In this document: one piece after another, positions 42,325 to 51,080 of the stretch | How positions within the stretch are numbered: the stretch's first letter is position 1 | Layout: every line of letters starts with the position of its first letter | Assembly (NCBI GenBank): GCA_002399405.1 | Contig: DHDP01000016.1 | Location: 1 to 64,000 of the forward strand | Reading direction: 5' to 3' | Length of the DNA: 64,000 nucleotides | Source: Treponema sp. UBA4873 | GTDB taxonomy: Bacteria > Spirochaetota > Spirochaetia > Treponematales > Treponemataceae | Made by a program: the position numbers and the translations under genes | The notes under the pieces: model-generated | Seen by the model: only the letters and a program-made list of their open reading frames with translations | Told to the model about the DNA's origin: nothing | The model's database searches: none

Positions 42325-43934
42325 TTCCCGCCCGCGAGAGCCGCCGCTATGAAAGACATGAACAACGGGTGGGGTTTTGTGGGACGGGAAACGAATTCCG
42401 GATGATACTGTACGCCGATTCCCCATCTGCATGCCGCCCATTCGAACGCTTCCGTGCGTCTGTCGGGCTCGGACGTCGCGGCGGTTATGAGACCGTGTTC
42501 CGCCATATCCTTTGTATATCTGTTGTCGAACGTGTACTTGTTCCGGTGGCGCTCAATAATTGAAGATTTTTTGTAGACGCCGGCGAGTTTCGTACTTTTT
42601 ACAATCCTCACTGTTCCGGCTCCGAGCTTCATCGTACCGGCGGCGGAAAGCCCGGCCTGTTCTTCCGGCAGACTGATGATTGCATGACCGCAGTTCTGGA
42701 TGAACTCGGTGCTGTCCGCGTCGGCCCAGCCGCAGAGCGAGCGCCCCGTTTCAATCGCCATAAGCTGCATGCCCAGATCTATTCCCAGATACGGAATGTC
42801 GTTTTCCCGCGCGTATTTTACCGTGATGAGCAGACCGAGAAATCCGCGCTGTCCGTAGTTGCCGGGAACAACAATACCGTCGACGCCTTTGAACACAGCG
42901 TCGATATCCTTCGCGTCTTTGAACGTCTCGAGCGTTTCCGCGTCGATTTTGCGGATTTGCAGCTCCGCACCGAATCCGGTGACGGCGGCGTGAAACAGCG
43001 ATTCGCGCACCGATTTGTAGCAGTCGTCGAGATAATCTTTTTTTCCGACCATAGCGATGCATACTGTCGGTCCCGGAGAATTAAGCTTTTCCAGAAACGA
43101 CGTCCACGGACGGATATTGCAGCGTTCCGCCGTAAGCGCGAGCTTTTTCAGAACCTGCGCGTCGATTCCCTCTTTGTGGAATATGACGGGAAGTTCGTAG
43201 ATCGATTTCTGTACGTCCGTTGAAGTGAATACTGCGTCGGGAGAAACGTTGCAGAAAAGCGCAAGTTTTTTGCACAGTGAAGAATCAAGCACTTTCTCGC
43301 AGCGGCAGAGCAGAATGTCGGGCTGAATGCCCGCTTCCTGCAGCTGTTTTACGGAGTGCTGCGTCGGCTTCGTCTTGAGTTCTCCGCCCGTTATGACGGG
43401 AACGAGCGTCAGATGGATTGTGCACACCTCGTTTTTTCCGAGTTCGTGAATCAGCTGGCGGGCTGCTTCAAGGTACGGAATGGACTCAATGTCGCCGACA
43501 GTCCCGCCGATTTCAACGATGACGACGTCGGCACCGCTTCTTGAACCGACATTAAGGATGCAGCGCTTTATTTCGTCCGTGATGTGCGGAATAACCTGCA
43601 CTGTGCGGCCGTTGTAACGCCCCGCGCGCTCGTTCTGGATCACCTGATTGTATACTTTTCCTATTGTAACGCAGTTCGCATTCGTAATATTTACACTGGT
43701 AAAGCGCGAAAAATTGCCGAGATCAAGGTCCGTTTCGGCGCCGTCTTCAGTGACGTACACTTCGCCGTGCTGGAACGGGCTGATATTGCCTGCGTCAAGG
43801 TTGATGTACGGATCGCATTTTACCATAGAAATTTTGAGTCCGCTGCACTCCAGAAGACTTCCGATAGACGCTGCCGCGACTCCTTTTCCGAGACTTGAAC
43901 AAACACCGCTTGTAACCAGTATATATTTACTCAT
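42321..43934 (-). CDS. pyrG: CTP synthase with Cys-less glutaminase domain
   Basis: 537 residues; start MSKYILVTSG at 43934. The synthetase half looks intact (SGVCSSLGKGVAAAS, KCDPYINLDAGNISPFQHGE, VTEDGAETDLDLG). In the class I glutaminase half, the nucleophile elbow normally reads G-I-C-L-G-M-Q; here it is YLGIDLGMQ with Asp at residue 386 (bases 42779-42777). The oxyanion region usually PGGFG reads PGNYG. The C-terminal His/Glu pair is kept (QYHPEF). Glutamine hydrolysis should therefore be lost, leaving ammonia-dependent CTP formation. First gene of pyrG-lptC-lptA-lptB. AGAGG lies before the ATG, although the -10 ends only 8 nt upstream. Confidence 0.93.
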   Translation of the reverse strand: MSKYILVTSGVCSSLGKGVAAASIGSLLECSGLKISMVKCDPYINLDAGNISPFQHGEVYVTEDGAETDLDLGNFSRFTSVNITNANCVTIGKVYNQVIQNERAGRYNGRTVQVIPHITDEIKRCILNVGSRSGADVVIVEIGGTVGDIESIPYLEAARQLIHELGKNEVCTIHLTLVPVITGGELKTKPTQHSVKQLQEAGIQPDILLCRCEKVLDSSLCKKLALFCNVSPDAVFTSTDVQKSIYELPVIFHKEGIDAQVLKKLALTAERCNIRPWTSFLEKLNSPGPTVCIAMVGKKDYLDDCYKSVRESLFHAAVTGFGAELQIRKIDAETLETFKDAKDIDAVFKGVDGIVVPGNYGQRGFLGLLITVKYARENDIPYLGIDLGMQLMAIETGRSLCGWADADSTEFIQNCGHAIISLPEEQAGLSAAGTMKLGAGTVRIVKSTKLAGVYKKSSIIERHRNKYTFDNRYTKDMAEHGLITAATSEPDRRTEAFEWAACRWGIGVQYHPEFVSRPTKPHPLFMSFIAAALAGGK

Positions 43935-43942
43935 AGCCTCTA

Positions 43943-43971
43943 ATTTTCCCATTTACCGCATATTGTGTCAA
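43943..43971 (-). promoter_or_regulatory. pyrG promoter
   Basis: Minus-strand TTGACA (complement of 43966-43971), a 17-bp spacer and GAAAAT (complement of 43943-43948). The ATG of pyrG follows after 8 nt. Confidence 0.55.
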
Positions 43972-44030
43972 TAATTAAAGCTCGTCTTCTGTGTTGTGTT
44001 TTTGATGATTTTAGTGATATAATTTGATAT

Positions 44031-44849
44031 ATGCCAGATTTATTGACTGATGCAGAATTTGAGCTGTTCCGGAAATCTATTTACAATGAAAGCGGTATAA
44101 CGTTTTCAACGACAAATCGTTCTATTCTTGATAGTCGTATAAAAGAACTTCTTCGTGAGAAGAAAATCGATTCGGTAGACAAGTATTACAACCTCATCAC
44201 GACGAATAAAGAAGAAATGAAGATTATGCTCGATTCCGTCACGACAAATCTGACCCGTTTTTTCCGCAATCAGCCTCATTTTGATGCGTTCATAAATTAT
44301 GTCGTGCCGCACATCCTTGAGGAAAAGAAAAAAACAGGCGACACCGTAATACACGTGTGGAGCGCGGGCTGTTCGACGGGAGAAGAACCCTATACAATCG
44401 CGATGATTCTCAAAACGATTCTCAAACCGCCGTATACGTTCGCAATTACGGCGTCGGACATATCGCTCAAATCGCTTATGGTCGGCCAGCTGGGGTTTTA
44501 TGCGGATAACCGCATGGAAGGCGTTCCTCCCGATTATCTTACAAAATATTTTACGAAATCGACGGGAGGATATCAGATTCATAAGGATATTATGGATTCC
44601 GTCCATTTCGATTATCATAACCTTAAAAACGATTCCGGCGCCCGCAATCTCGACATTGTGTTCTGCCGGAACGTGCTTATTTATTTCGACGAACCCGCAC
44701 AGCTTGCGGTCATCAACCGGTTCTGGGGTGCGATGGGACCTCATTCGTACCTGTTTATCGGGCATTCCGAATCTCTGTTCGGCATGAAAACGCAGTTCCA
44801 GTTCCTCAAGACCGACTGGGCGTGTCTGTATCAAAAAAATGTGAATTAG
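44031..44849 (+). CDS. cheR: chemotaxis protein methyltransferase CheR
   Basis: 272 residues. Methylates glutamates on chemoreceptors with S-adenosylmethionine. N-terminal helical domain (LTDAEFELFRKSIYNESGIT), then the SAM domain with VWSAGCSTGEEPYTIAM, ITASDISLKSL, and DIVFCRNVLIYFDEP, ending with HSESLFGMKTQFQFL. TATAAT at 44018-44023 lies 7 nt before the ATG with no Shine-Dalgarno, so a leaderless transcript is likely. cheB follows 9 nt after its stop, forming a receptor-adaptation operon. Confidence 0.95.
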   Translation: MPDLLTDAEFELFRKSIYNESGITFSTTNRSILDSRIKELLREKKIDSVDKYYNLITTNKEEMKIMLDSVTTNLTRFFRNQPHFDAFINYVVPHILEEKKKTGDTVIHVWSAGCSTGEEPYTIAMILKTILKPPYTFAITASDISLKSLMVGQLGFYADNRMEGVPPDYLTKYFTKSTGGYQIHKDIMDSVHFDYHNLKNDSGARNLDIVFCRNVLIYFDEPAQLAVINRFWGAMGPHSYLFIGHSESLFGMKTQFQFLKTDWACLYQKNVN

Positions 44850-44858
44850 GACGCGGTA

Positions 44859-46058
44859 ATGGATACTATTTCAGTACTTGTTTGTGACGATTCTGCGCTT
44901 ATGCGCAACCTCATATCGCGGATTATTAATGAAAACGAGGGGATGCACGTCGTTGCTACGGCGATGAACGGGCAGTTTGCGCTTGATAAAATCCCGCTCG
45001 TGAATCCCGACGTTATAGTTCTCGATATAGAAATGCCGGTGATGAACGGCATCGAATTCCTCCGGGAACGCAAAGCCCGCAAATGGGACATTCCCGTTAT
45101 TATTCTTTCAAGCGTCGCAATTCAGGGTGCGGCCATTACGATGCAGTGTCTTGAGCTCGGTGCAAGCGATTTCATCACCAAGCCGGGCGGATCAATTTCC
45201 ATGGATATTGCGAAAGTCTCCGAAGACTTAGTCGAAATGATTTCTTCGTACGGCGGAGCGTATGCGCGCCATATAGGAAAAAAACCGAACGATCCTGATT
45301 TTTTCCTTCATCAGATAAAGATGCGGGAGGCGGAACGGTTCGTCGCGAAGCAGAAAGGTGAAGCGGCTGTCGTCCCTGAGAAAAAAGAAACATTTGTTCC
45401 GACGCTGTGGACGCAGCCCGCAAAAAAAGAACCTGCGGTCATTACGCCCGTCAGAGAAGGCGGCTGCATAGAACTGATTGCGCTCGGAATTTCCACCGGC
45501 GGACCGAACGCGCTCCGCGACGTATTCAAGATGATCGATCCGCATCTTAAACAGCCGATTCTTGTCGTGCAGCATATGCCCGCAGGTTTTACCGCGGAAT
45601 TTGCGAACAGTCTTGACAGAATATGTCCGCTCACCGTAACGGAAGCGAAAGACGGCGAGCCCGTCGAAGACAGCCATATCTATATTGCACCGGGTAATTA
45701 TCATATTTATGTGGAAAAAAGACTGTCGGGCGCCGTCGTACGTCTTTCGCAGGACCCTCCGCGCAACGGACACCGTCCGTCAGCCGACTATCTGTTTGAG
45801 TCCGTCGCGAAAAATTACCAGAACCGTGCGCTCGGCGTGATTATGACAGGGATGGGGCGCGACGGAGCCGCGGAACTTGCCGAAATGCGCAAAGAGGGCG
45901 CGTGGACGCTCGGACAGGATGAGGCATCCGCGATCGTATACGGCATGCCGAAAGTCGCGTGGGAGCTGGGCGCCGTCCAGAAGCAGGTGCCGCTTAATCA
46001 GATGGCCGACGCAATCAGTGCGCTTGCTCGCGAACACCTCCGGGGATACGCCGATTAA
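44859..46058 (+). CDS. cheB: chemotaxis protein-glutamate methylesterase CheB
   Basis: 399 residues. An N-terminal receiver domain (LVCDDSALMRNL, phospho-acceptor Asp in VLDIEMPVMNG, lysine in FITKPGG) is joined by a ~75-residue charged linker to a C-terminal methylesterase with the Ser-His-Asp triad: GISTGGPNAL, QHMPAGF and MTGMGRDGA. It removes receptor methyl groups when phosphorylated by CheA. Co-transcribed with cheR. A strong hairpin begins inside its last codons and ends the operon. Confidence 0.96.
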   Translation: MDTISVLVCDDSALMRNLISRIINENEGMHVVATAMNGQFALDKIPLVNPDVIVLDIEMPVMNGIEFLRERKARKWDIPVIILSSVAIQGAAITMQCLELGASDFITKPGGSISMDIAKVSEDLVEMISSYGGAYARHIGKKPNDPDFFLHQIKMREAERFVAKQKGEAAVVPEKKETFVPTLWTQPAKKEPAVITPVREGGCIELIALGISTGGPNALRDVFKMIDPHLKQPILVVQHMPAGFTAEFANSLDRICPLTVTEAKDGEPVEDSHIYIAPGNYHIYVEKRLSGAVVRLSQDPPRNGHRPSADYLFESVAKNYQNRALGVIMTGMGRDGAAELAEMRKEGAWTLGQDEASAIVYGMPKVAWELGAVQKQVPLNQMADAISALAREHLRGYAD

Positions 46059-46095
46059 ATCCCGCTGATTTACGCTGATTTAATCGGCGTTTTCC
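46049..46095 (+). terminator. rho-independent terminator of cheR-cheB
   Basis: CGCCGATTAAATC (46049-46061) pairs over 13 bp with GATTTAATCGGCG (46077-46089), followed by TTTTCC. The left arm includes the cheB stop codon. It may also serve the convergent rseC-like gene. Confidence 0.85.
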
Positions 46096-46508
46096 TAGCA
46101 GATTTCCGTTATTTCAAGTTTTTCAGGATTCGGCTGTCTCCGCGTGACGAGCAGAACGACGGCGCATGCCGCTGCAAGGAAGAGCAGAACGCAGGCTGCG
46201 CGCATCCCTTCCGAAGCTGTTCTCCCGAACAATGAAGCAAGCGGCTGCGCTGCAAAAAATCCGCCGGCCGCGCAGAGCACCGGAAACGCGAGCGAGAGAA
46301 CGCCCTGCAGCGCTTCATGTCTGGCAGACATGCCGATTTTTACCTTCTGTCCCGGCCTGACGTCCAGGTGACGGCTGTTGGCGACTGAAAAGCGCACGCT
46401 GCATGCGCTGCAGTTCTCGCCGCAGCAGGCGCACGCACTTGTATCGCTTACCGGCGTTAATGTGACCGAGTCGGTCTCTGCAGAAACTACAACATACTGA
46501 GCTGTCAT
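46095..46508 (-). CDS. RseC/MucC-like membrane protein
   Basis: 137 residues from the ATG at 46508 (GGGAGG upstream). The N-terminal part holds a four-Cys cluster (CACCGENCSACSV) typical of SoxR-reducing-system/RseC proteins. It is followed by two membrane segments (LSLAFPVLCAAGGFFAAQP and AACVLLFLAAACAVVLLV) and a short cytoplasmic tail. RseC proteins assist Rnf-type electron transfer or sigma-factor control in other bacteria; the role here is unknown. Its ATG overlaps the stop of the TPR gene (ATGA). Confidence 0.8.
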   Translation of the reverse strand: MTAQYVVVSAETDSVTLTPVSDTSACACCGENCSACSVRFSVANSRHLDVRPGQKVKIGMSARHEALQGVLSLAFPVLCAAGGFFAAQPLASLFGRTASEGMRAACVLLFLAAACAVVLLVTRRQPNPEKLEITEIC

Positions 46509-47065
46509 TTTTGACCTCCCTGCGGGATTTCGCCTGAAATACCGTGTTTGTTTATTTCTTTCATCCGCATCATGCATTCCTCCCGTCCGTTTTTGTTTCC
46601 GAGTTCTTCGTATGTGTCGCACAGGTTGAAGAGAGCGTCGTAATAATACGGATTGAGCGAGACCGCGTGTTCGAATGCGTCGCACGCATTCCTGTACTGA
46701 CTGCGGTTGAAGAACACGACGCCTGTCGTATTCCACAGGTGCGGATTCTGCGGATTGTCGTTCAATCCTTCGGTGCAGTAATCGAGTGTACTGTCGAGAT
46801 CGCCGAGACTGTAGCATACGAGCGCGAGCGCTTCGACGATTTCGTTGTCGGTTCTGTTGATTTCGTGCGCTTTGACAAGCGCGTCCTTTGCCGTATCGAG
46901 ATTGCCCGCATCGCGGCAGGTGACGCCGAGATTGAACCAGAGCAGGGAATTTCCCTTTTCTATGGTAAGCGCGCGCATGAAACACGCGATTGCTTCGGTG
47001 TAGTCGCCGTTTGATGCGAGGAGTATCGCCTGATTGTTAAGTTTTTCCGCCGTTTCATTGAGCAT
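46505..47065 (-). CDS. tetratricopeptide-repeat protein
   Basis: 186 residues composed of about four to five TPR units (NNQAILLASNGDYTEAIACF, LLWFNLGVTCRDAGNLDTA, NPHLWNTTGVVFFNRSQYRNA, YYDALFNLCDTYEELGNK). No signal peptide, so likely a cytoplasmic protein-protein adaptor. It overlaps the end of the polyprenyl synthetase gene by 11 nt and the start of the rseC-like gene by 4 nt, so the three are one operon. AGGAAG lies before the ATG. The partner is unknown. Confidence 0.85.
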   Translation of the reverse strand: MLNETAEKLNNQAILLASNGDYTEAIACFMRALTIEKGNSLLWFNLGVTCRDAGNLDTAKDALVKAHEINRTDNEIVEALALVCYSLGDLDSTLDYCTEGLNDNPQNPHLWNTTGVVFFNRSQYRNACDAFEHAVSLNPYYYDALFNLCDTYEELGNKNGREECMMRMKEINKHGISGEIPQGGQK

Positions 47066-48149
47066 GGTGAACTTCCTGTTTAGCCGTCATTGAATCGAAC
47101 AGGCTGATTATGAGCGCTGCCGCTTCCCCCGAACACGATGCATCGTACAGTCCCGCGAGCTCCCGGCTCTTTTCCGCGGCAAGGTTTTTCCCGTACGAGA
47201 ACGCCTCGTCGACCGCACCGCTGTGCGTAAGCAGCGAGATGCACTGCTCGACGGCAGGCGAATCGATGCCGTCCTTCCGCGCCTGTGCAAAATACGACGC
47301 AATGAGCTTTTTGTCCTGAGGATGCGATTTGACATGGAGCAGTACCGGCAGACTCTTTTTGCCTTCGACAACGTCGTCGCCCCGTTTTTTGCCGGGGTTG
47401 CCCGTCGTAAGATTCTGCACGTCGTCGAGCACCTGGAAACCTTCTCCGATTTCCGCAGCGACGGCACCCGCCCGTTCCGCCTCGTCGTCTGTGCCGCCTC
47501 CTGCGAGAATTCCCGCCTGAGCTGCAAGCGACGCAAGCGTTCCCGTTTTGCAGCGGACCATCGCGGTATATTCCGATACTTCCGGGAAAAGTTCCGGCTG
47601 ACGGTGCCAGTAAATATCCATCGCCTGTCCCAGATGCAGGCGGCGGAGTTCCCGCGCGTAGAGTGCGTAGAATTTTTCCCTGTCGGCCGGCGCCGCCGCA
47701 AGCCTGTCGATGCAGACGGGCGCTTCAAAGTACAGCCACGATGCCGCGTTGAGCGCCGTGTCGAGTCCGTAAGCGACGTATGCCGCAGGTTTTCCGCGGC
47801 GCGTGTCGGAATCATCCTCGATGTCGTCGTGAATCAGACTCGCCGTATGCACGAATTCGACGAGCGGCGTAATCCGGTATGTGTCGTCCGCGGAAAGCAG
47901 CGCCGCGGCGCCGTGTTTTGAACGTGCGTTTTCCGCACAGAGGACAAGCAGCAGCGGCCGCCAGCGTTTTCCGCCGAGGGTTATAAGATCTTTACAGGGG
48001 GCAGTAAGGCACTGCAGATGTTCGTTCCGGACATCGCCGGGGATAGAACCGAACGAGTCGGTCCGCCACTGCGTGTTTATCCGAAGCGGAAGCGCGTCGT
48101 CGAGAGCTTTTTCAACAGCAGCGAGCCGGCTTGAAAATACATTGTCCAT
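47055..48149 (-). CDS. polyprenyl (isoprenoid) diphosphate synthase
   Basis: 364 residues from the ATG at 48149. Trans-prenyltransferase that condenses isopentenyl diphosphate into longer chains. Motifs: LGGKRWRPLLLVLCAE, the first Asp-rich motif in HDDIEDDSDTRRGKPA and the second region QVLDDVQNLTTG, where the last Asp of DDxxD is Asn as in some homologues, then KKRGDDVVEGKKSLPVLL. Chain length cannot be read from sequence. TATACT (48162-48157) ends 7 nt before the ATG, so the message is probably leaderless; a longer frame to 48194 would include the -10. First gene of the synthase-TPR-rseC operon. Confidence 0.9.
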   Translation of the reverse strand: MDNVFSSRLAAVEKALDDALPLRINTQWRTDSFGSIPGDVRNEHLQCLTAPCKDLITLGGKRWRPLLLVLCAENARSKHGAAALLSADDTYRITPLVEFVHTASLIHDDIEDDSDTRRGKPAAYVAYGLDTALNAASWLYFEAPVCIDRLAAAPADREKFYALYARELRRLHLGQAMDIYWHRQPELFPEVSEYTAMVRCKTGTLASLAAQAGILAGGGTDDEAERAGAVAAEIGEGFQVLDDVQNLTTGNPGKKRGDDVVEGKKSLPVLLHVKSHPQDKKLIASYFAQARKDGIDSPAVEQCISLLTHSGAVDEAFSYGKNLAAEKSRELAGLYDASCSGEAAALIISLFDSMTAKQEVHHAQ

Positions 48150-48201
48150 ACCATTAAGTATATAGAAAAAAACAGAAGAGGGCAAACGGCGCATTTTTGG
48201 C

Positions 48202-48238
48202 TGTACAGCTGTACATCAGTAACTTTTTTTCATATAAT
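48202..48238 (+). promoter_or_regulatory. palindrome and promoter upstream of rlmE
   Basis: TGTACAGCTGTACA (48202-48215) is a perfect 14-bp palindrome. Its right half TGTACA doubles as a -35, followed by 17 bp and TATAAT at 48233-48238. The ATG of rlmE is 16 nt further. GTAC-N4-GTAC spacing resembles some repressor boxes, but no regulator can be named. Confidence 0.5.
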
Positions 48239-48254
48239 TGCCGAAATTACTAAT

Positions 48255-48851
48255 ATGCCGTCAAATAACTATGAAAAGCCCGATTTCTGGTCCCGTAAAG
48301 CGTTCTCCGAGGGGTATCCGGCCCGGTCCGTATACAAACTCAGAGAAATAGACGAAAAATTCGGTCTTATACCGCAGAACTGCAACGCACTTGATCTCGG
48401 AGCGGCCCCCGGCAGCTGGACCACGTTTTTGCTTCGGAAATTCAACGGCGCGGGCCGTGTCGTTTCGTGCGATCTGAATCCGCTTTCGAAAAGCGTAAAA
48501 GGCGACAATCTGATTTTTATTCAGGGTGATTTGAACGACCCCTCTGTCCGCAGCCGGATAGAATCGCTCGGCCCGTACAATCTTGTCGTATGCGACGCGG
48601 CGCCTCTTACGACGGGCAGCCGTACTGTCGACACGGCCCGGTCGCAGCAGCTTGTCGAAATGGCAGTCTGGTATGCTGAAAACATGCTGGTAAAGGGCGG
48701 TAATTTTACGGTAAAAATATTTCAGAACGGCGATCAGCAGCAGCTGCTTAGAAAAATGCGTGAATTGTTTACTGCCGCAAAGGGATTTAAGCCCGCGGCC
48801 TGCCGTGCAGAATCGTTCGAGACGTACCTTGTCGGAATAGGGCGCAAATAG
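48255..48851 (+). CDS. rlmE: 23S rRNA (uridine-2'-O)-methyltransferase
   Basis: 198 residues. FtsJ/RrmJ family enzyme that methylates the ribose of one uridine in 23S rRNA in the 50S subunit. The K-D-K-E tetrad is visible: Lys in DFWSRKAFSEGYPARS, SAM loop LDLGAAPGSWT, Asp in VCDAAPLTTGS, Lys in FTVKIFQNG and Glu in AESFETYLVG. The usual SDMAPN is CDAAPL here, a small variation. No Shine-Dalgarno lies before the ATG and the predicted leader is only about 10 nt. Divergent from the polyprenyl synthase gene. Confidence 0.9.
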   Translation: MPSNNYEKPDFWSRKAFSEGYPARSVYKLREIDEKFGLIPQNCNALDLGAAPGSWTTFLLRKFNGAGRVVSCDLNPLSKSVKGDNLIFIQGDLNDPSVRSRIESLGPYNLVVCDAAPLTTGSRTVDTARSQQLVEMAVWYAENMLVKGGNFTVKIFQNGDQQQLLRKMRELFTAAKGFKPAACRAESFETYLVGIGRK

Positions 48852-48917
48852 GGATGAGGCCGTTGTCCGGAGTCGTAAAATACTGATTGCAATTGATTTT
48901 GATTAGGAGTAAAATAA

Positions 48918-50018
48918 ATGAACAAGCGTTTTTTTGAAAGGGTTTATGACGCATTTATTTCAACCGGAAAACAAGTGGTCAATATGATAAAAAAGACTGC
49001 AAAAATAATCGTGTCCTTCCTGGCCGATGCAAAATATCGTTTCACTATGCATGTTAATACGCGCGGGAAGCGGATTGCAGTTCGTACGGCTGCGGCTTTT
49101 TGCGCCGGTGCCGTTATCAGCTGTGTTGTTGTGATCGTTTCAAACAGAATGAATACCGAAACCGGCGTCGGAGGTCTTGAAACGACGGGCGTCCCTGAAT
49201 TTTCCGGGGACATGTTCGGCTCGTCCGGCAGCGAACTTGACGCCGCGGCTTCCGTTCTTTCAAAGGAAGAAGGAAAAGACAGCCTGCTCTACTACCAGAC
49301 GTATCGCGTAAAACAGGGCGACATGATAGGCATTATTGCAGACGAGTACGGCGTTACGCAGGACACGATAATAAGCGTGAACGGCATCCGCCAGTCGCGC
49401 CTGCTGCAGGTAGGGCAGTATCTGAAAATTCCGTCGATGCCCGGCATCCTGTACACCGTCAAAGCCGACGGAGAAACCTCCGAAACAATTGCAGAGAAAT
49501 ATGAAGTGAGCGCCGACAAGTGCGCCAAAGTGAATTCCCTTAAAAAAGATGCTCCGCTTGACGCGGGGCTTACGCTTTTTGTGCCGGACGCTCAGCTTGA
49601 CTGGGTGACGCGTCAGGAAATCAACGGCGATCTTTTTATCCGCCCAATAAAAAGCCGGTACTGGCTGTCGTCGTATTACGGATGGCGCGAAAGTCCGTTT
49701 ACCGGCCAGCGTTCGTTTCACACCGGCATCGACATGGCGTGTCCGCTCGGAACGAGCGTGTATGCGGCTCTTGCGGGGCAGGTTTCATCGACAGGGTATA
49801 ACGAAACGTACGGCAACTATATCATCGTATCGCATCATTCAGGATATAAGACGCTGTACGGCCATCTGAGCGCAATTCTTGTTGTCCGCGGCCAGAACGT
49901 AGACACGACGACGCGGATCGGCAGAGTAGGCAACACCGGTTTAAGTACGGGTCCTCATCTCCATTTCACCGTTTTCAAATCAGGCAAAACGGTCAATCCT
50001 CTCGGTCTTCTGAAATAA
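48918..50018 (+). CDS. LysM and M23 peptidase-domain protein
   Basis: 366 residues. A basic N-terminus and one TM (AAAFCAGAVISCVVVIVS) anchor it in the inner membrane. Two LysM-like modules follow (YRVKQGDMIGIIADEYGV to YLKIPS, then YTVKADGETSETIAEKYEV). The C-terminal M23 domain has HTGIDMACPLGTSV, LYGHLS and GPHLHFTVF, with all zinc ligands present. Predicted peptidoglycan endopeptidase or cell-wall binding factor. TTAGGAG lies before the ATG. Downstream a short GC stem without a T run separates it from the convergent anti-sigma gene. Confidence 0.92.
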   Translation: MNKRFFERVYDAFISTGKQVVNMIKKTAKIIVSFLADAKYRFTMHVNTRGKRIAVRTAAAFCAGAVISCVVVIVSNRMNTETGVGGLETTGVPEFSGDMFGSSGSELDAAASVLSKEEGKDSLLYYQTYRVKQGDMIGIIADEYGVTQDTIISVNGIRQSRLLQVGQYLKIPSMPGILYTVKADGETSETIAEKYEVSADKCAKVNSLKKDAPLDAGLTLFVPDAQLDWVTRQEINGDLFIRPIKSRYWLSSYYGWRESPFTGQRSFHTGIDMACPLGTSVYAALAGQVSSTGYNETYGNYIIVSHHSGYKTLYGHLSAILVVRGQNVDTTTRIGRVGNTGLSTGPHLHFTVFKSGKTVNPLGLLK

Positions 50019-50021
50019 GGC

Positions 50022-50041
50022 ATGCCGCGTCGCTGCGGCAT
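50022..50041. terminator. possible weak terminator hairpin
   Basis: ATGCCGC (50022-50028) pairs with GCGGCAT (50035-50041) between the convergent M23 and anti-sigma genes. No T tract follows, so its function is doubtful. Confidence 0.3.
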
Positions 50042-50046
50042 CTGTA

Positions 50047-50505
50047 CTACACCGTCGTTTTCATCGTATTGATTTTCTTTACGAAGAAGTCGATGTTGCT
50101 GAACACGAACGCTATTGTGTATGAAATTACGCAACCTGCGAATACGAGGCTTATCGCCACATCGAGATTGCGGCTGATGTTCCTCGAGAAAACGAATACG
50201 AACATGAAAAGTACCATAAGGACACCGCCGATAATCCAGTTTTTCATGGAAATCGGGTTCTTGAGACTGATGCCGGAGAACGCAGGATCTATCGTGCGGA
50301 GAATGTTCTCGATCGTAGTGTCCGTGAGGGGAACGGGAATTTTAAGCGGTTCGCTGAGCAGTTTTTCGGCCTGAGCCATAAGCCTTACGTCCCTGCGGCA
50401 TTTTCTGCAGAAAAGAAGATGGAACGTCACCTCGAACGGGATTCGTTCTCCCTTGTCGAGTTCAAGATACCTGTCCATGATTTCATTGCATTTTTTACTG
50501 TTCAT
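50047..50505 (-). CDS. zinc-finger anti-sigma factor
   Basis: 152 residues. The N-terminal zinc-binding anti-sigma motif H-x3-C-x2-C is present (FHLLFCRKC), followed by a helix (LMAQAEKLLSEPL). Two membrane segments come next (WIIGGVLMVLFMFVFVFS and VAISLVFAGCVISYTIAFVF), with a short cytoplasmic tail. It should hold the ECF sigma factor encoded immediately upstream, with which it overlaps by 4 nt (ATGA). The signal that releases the sigma factor is unknown. Confidence 0.88.
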   Translation of the reverse strand: MNSKKCNEIMDRYLELDKGERIPFEVTFHLLFCRKCRRDVRLMAQAEKLLSEPLKIPVPLTDTTIENILRTIDPAFSGISLKNPISMKNWIIGGVLMVLFMFVFVFSRNISRNLDVAISLVFAGCVISYTIAFVFSNIDFFVKKINTMKTTV

Positions 50506-51080
50506 TTTACTATTTCCTCCAGCTTTTTCCGCAGAATTTTTTTTGCGCGGAAAATATGCGATTTTATCGTGTTTACAGGAAACCCGGTGATTTCACAGAT
50601 TTCCTGATACGGAATGTCGTACGAAAAATACATGTCGAGGCAGACGGCGTATTTTTCGGGCAGTTCCTTCATCGCGTCGCGGACAGCGTCTTTTGCCGCC
50701 TGCCGCATCTGATGTTCCTCCGGCGAGCAGTCAGTCGATACGATGATTTCCTCGTCGGAGAGCGGCAGATATTCTTTGCGTCTGTTTACGGCATTGATTG
50801 CCGTGTTGTACGCAATCCGCATGAGCCACGTGGAAAAAAGCGAATTTCCCTTGAAAGAAGCAAGGTGCGTGTACGCTTTGATGAACACATCCTGCACGAA
50901 ATCGTCCGCATCGGCATCGTTTTTGAAAAAGCTCATACCGAGCGCAAATATGCGCTGCTTGTGGAAGCTCATAAGCTGTGCAAACGCATTTTTATCGCCC
51001 TTCAGTGTCGATTTGACAAGATGCGAATCACGTTTTTCTATTACAGAGCGCTCGATTCCACTGAGCAGTTCATTCGCCAT
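50502..51080 (-). CDS. ECF-type RNA polymerase sigma factor
   Basis: 192 residues. Region 2 is seen in FAQLMSFHKQRIFALGMSFF and DADDFVQDVFIKAYTHL, with FSTWLMRIAYNTAINAVNRR. Region 4 is MKELPEKYAVCLDMYFSYDI with the HTH YQEICEITGFPVNTIKSHIFRA. No region 3, as expected for ECF sigma factors. The start at 51080 lies within the end of a small membrane-protein gene (11-nt overlap), and its stop overlaps the anti-sigma start, so three genes are coupled. Confidence 0.93.
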   Translation of the reverse strand: MANELLSGIERSVIEKRDSHLVKSTLKGDKNAFAQLMSFHKQRIFALGMSFFKNDADADDFVQDVFIKAYTHLASFKGNSLFSTWLMRIAYNTAINAVNRRKEYLPLSDEEIIVSTDCSPEEHQMRQAAKDAVRDAMKELPEKYAVCLDMYFSYDIPYQEICEITGFPVNTIKSHIFRAKKILRKKLEEIVK

